From an uncultured Bacteroidales bacterium (GTDB lineage Bacteria; Bacteroidota; Bacteroidia; Bacteroidales; UBA932): a DNA stretch of 7,484 nucleotides. The notes under the pieces are model-generated. The model was given only the letters and a program-made list of their open reading frames with translations, made no database searches and was not told where the DNA came from. Both the position numbers and the translations under genes were made by a program. Shown piece after piece: positions 6,464-7,484 of the stretch. Each line of letters opens with the position of its first letter. The first letter of the stretch is position 1. The stretch covers positions 1-7,484 of the forward strand of contig ONFK01000072.1 in the NCBI GenBank assembly GCA_900317065.1, written 5' to 3'.

Positions 6464-6494
6464 ATTGCGATATTGTTTGTAATTTCCAATCCTA

Positions 6495-6502
6495 CAAAGA
6501 TA
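6495..6502 (-). promoter_or_regulatory. Bacteroidota -7 box for the POT operon
   Basis: On the minus strand this reads TATCTTTG, a full match to the TAnnTTTG -7 element of Bacteroidota sigma-ABfr promoters. It would start transcription about 25 nt before the transporter ATG. No TTTG lies at the expected -33 distance, so the upstream element is weak or missing. A 7-bp inverted repeat (AATATCT at 6509-6515, AGATATT at 6541-6547) sits between this and the divergent promoter and could be an operator, though in AT-rich DNA it may be chance. Confidence 0.55.
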
Positions 6503-6534
6503 ATAAATAATATCTAAAACATATTAAGGGTTTA

Positions 6535-6568
6535 TTTGGCAGATATTCCCGGTTTTTCGCTATATTTG
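6535..6568 (+). promoter_or_regulatory. Bacteroidota promoter (TTTG / TAnnTTTG) for the acyltransferase gene
   Basis: TTTG at 6535-6538 and TATATTTG at 6561-6568, separated by 22 bp, fit the Bacteroidota -33/-7 arrangement, the spacing being slightly long. The -7 box ends only 6 bases before the ATG at 6575, so the predicted transcript would have almost no leader. It faces away from the POT promoter, making 6464-6574 a divergent control region. Confidence 0.6.
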
Positions 6569-6574
6569 TTGGCT

Positions 6575-7484
6575 ATGGAACAAGAAAAGAAATCTCCGGG
6601 CGTAGTGCTGGTCGAGGCTTTGCTCGGCCTTCTGGCCCGTCTGCCGCTCAGATTCCATCTGGGATGGGCGCGCTTTTTTTCGTGGTTCCTCAGGGATGTG
6701 ATGCATTACCGCAGGAATGTGGTGATGATCAATCTGGCACGCAGCTTCCCCGAGCTCAAATACAAGCAGCTGAACGCTTTGTCCAGGCAGTGCTACGACC
6801 ATCTCGGACGCCTCGTGGCCGAGGCTATCTGGTTCGGAGGATGCAAGAACGCCCCGGGGAGGAAGCGCCTGAACGATTCATACATAGTCGATATCGAAAA
6901 TCCCGAGGTGTTCAACGAGGTGTATGCGAACAGCACCAACATGATGGTGCTCACGAGCCATGCCGGAAACTGGGAGCTACTCGGAGGATGGTTCAGCTAC
7001 AATCACAAGGAGGATGTGCCCCTCGCTTCGGACTTCTCCGAGATAGGAGTGGTCTACCGCCGGCTCAAGAGCAGACTGTGGGACCGGGTGATTGCGGACA
7101 ACCGCTGCAACTCCATCAAGGATACAGGTTTCAACGGCTATCTGGAAGCTACCGAGGTTTTCCGATTCGCCATCACCCACAGGAAGGAGAAGTTCATCTA
7201 CATCTTCCCTACGGACCAGTATCCCTACGGCATCGCGACCAAGCACAACGTCGGGACTTTCCTGAACCAGGAGACACTGGCGATGACCGGCGGGGCAGCC
7301 CTTGCCAACAAATTCGCCATGAGCGTGAGTTATCTCCGCTGGAAAGACGCCGGACCCGGGCGCTACAGCGTGGAGTTCGTGCCGATCTGCAGCAATGCAG
7401 CGGAACATACTCCGGAGAGCATCATGGAAATGTATTACGCAGAGCTGGAGAAGGATATCAAGGCTATTCCTGGTAAGGTGACGG
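6575..7484 (+). CDS. LpxL/HtrB-like lysophospholipid (lipid A) acyltransferase, partial at right edge
   Basis: Membrane-associated acyltransferase that adds a secondary acyl chain to lipid A or a related lipid precursor. 303 codons are visible with no stop before the window ends. The N-terminus (MEQEKKSPGVVLVEALLGLL, then LPLRFHLGWARFFSWFL) is a membrane-anchoring segment. The catalytic HX4E motif is HAGNWE (His129 to Glu134). VVYRRLKS (159-166) matches the VYR-LK substrate segment and FPTDQYPY (211-218) the family's DQ motif. The usual start-region pattern YRRNVVMINLARSFPE is at 45-60. The end (IPGKVT) is just before where homologues carry a WxWxHRRW segment, so little is missing. The start at 6575 is supported by this full N-terminal match; no Shine-Dalgarno precedes it, and the promoter lies almost on top of the ATG. 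It is transcribed away from the POT operon. Family is firm; the exact acyl donor and acceptor are not known. Confidence 0.93.
   Translation, partial: MEQEKKSPGVVLVEALLGLLARLPLRFHLGWARFFSWFLRDVMHYRRNVVMINLARSFPELKYKQLNALSRQCYDHLGRLVAEAIWFGGCKNAPGRKRLNDSYIVDIENPEVFNEVYANSTNMMVLTSHAGNWELLGGWFSYNHKEDVPLASDFSEIGVVYRRLKSRLWDRVIADNRCNSIKDTGFNGYLEATEVFRFAITHRKEKFIYIFPTDQYPYGIATKHNVGTFLNQETLAMTGGAALANKFAMSVSYLRWKDAGPGRYSVEFVPICSNAAEHTPESIMEMYYAELEKDIKAIPGKVT

Noticed and set aside
6664..7476. 270-codon plus-strand frame within the acyltransferase region
   Set aside because: It is in another frame than the acyltransferase, whose HAGNWE, VYRRLKS and FPTDQ motifs mark the real reading frame from 6575 to the window end.

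Overview
The window (7484 bp, GC-rich genes separated by AT-rich gaps) most likely comes from a member of the Bacteroidota, probably a GC-rich Bacteroidales. This rests on TAnnTTTG-type -7 promoter boxes in the divergent intergenic region, mostly weak Shine-Dalgarno sites, and protein variants that look Bacteroidales-like: the POT transporter, a TIGR02757/DUF2400 protein, and an adjacent TldD/TldE pair. The genus cannot be told from the sequence.

Layout. Six genes lie on the minus strand and one on the plus strand. Reading leftward from a divergent promoter region at 6464-6574 the minus genes are: a proton-coupled oligopeptide (POT) transporter (4781-6463), a TIGR02757/DUF2400 protein (4037-4774), a zeta-toxin-like P-loop kinase (3457-4044), tldD (2001-3473), tldE/pmbA (536-1999), then a 238-bp gap with a tandem palindromic repeat array, then slyD (1-297, cut by the left edge). 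The first five are packed like an operon: gaps or overlaps of +6, -8, -17 and +1 nt. On the plus strand, a lipid A-type lysophospholipid acyltransferase gene starts at 6575 and runs off the right edge.

How the genes fit together. TldD and TldE form a two-subunit metalloprotease that degrades unfolded peptides or matures modified ones. A peptide importer and a peptidyl-prolyl isomerase/chaperone nearby suggest a loose peptide and protein-handling theme. The DUF2400 and zeta-like genes have no obvious link to it. This is mostly housekeeping content and I see no defence or mobile-gene cassette.

The most unusual content is small palindromic DNA. (1) An 84-bp element bounded by 21-bp imperfect inverted repeats sits inside tldE, in frame, adding 28 residues. 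(2) Four 27-bp palindromes repeat at an exact 51-bp period between tldE and slyD. (3) A 32-bp near-perfect hairpin lies inside tldD, in a loop that also looks expanded. The three differ in sequence and resemble REP/MITE-type elements.
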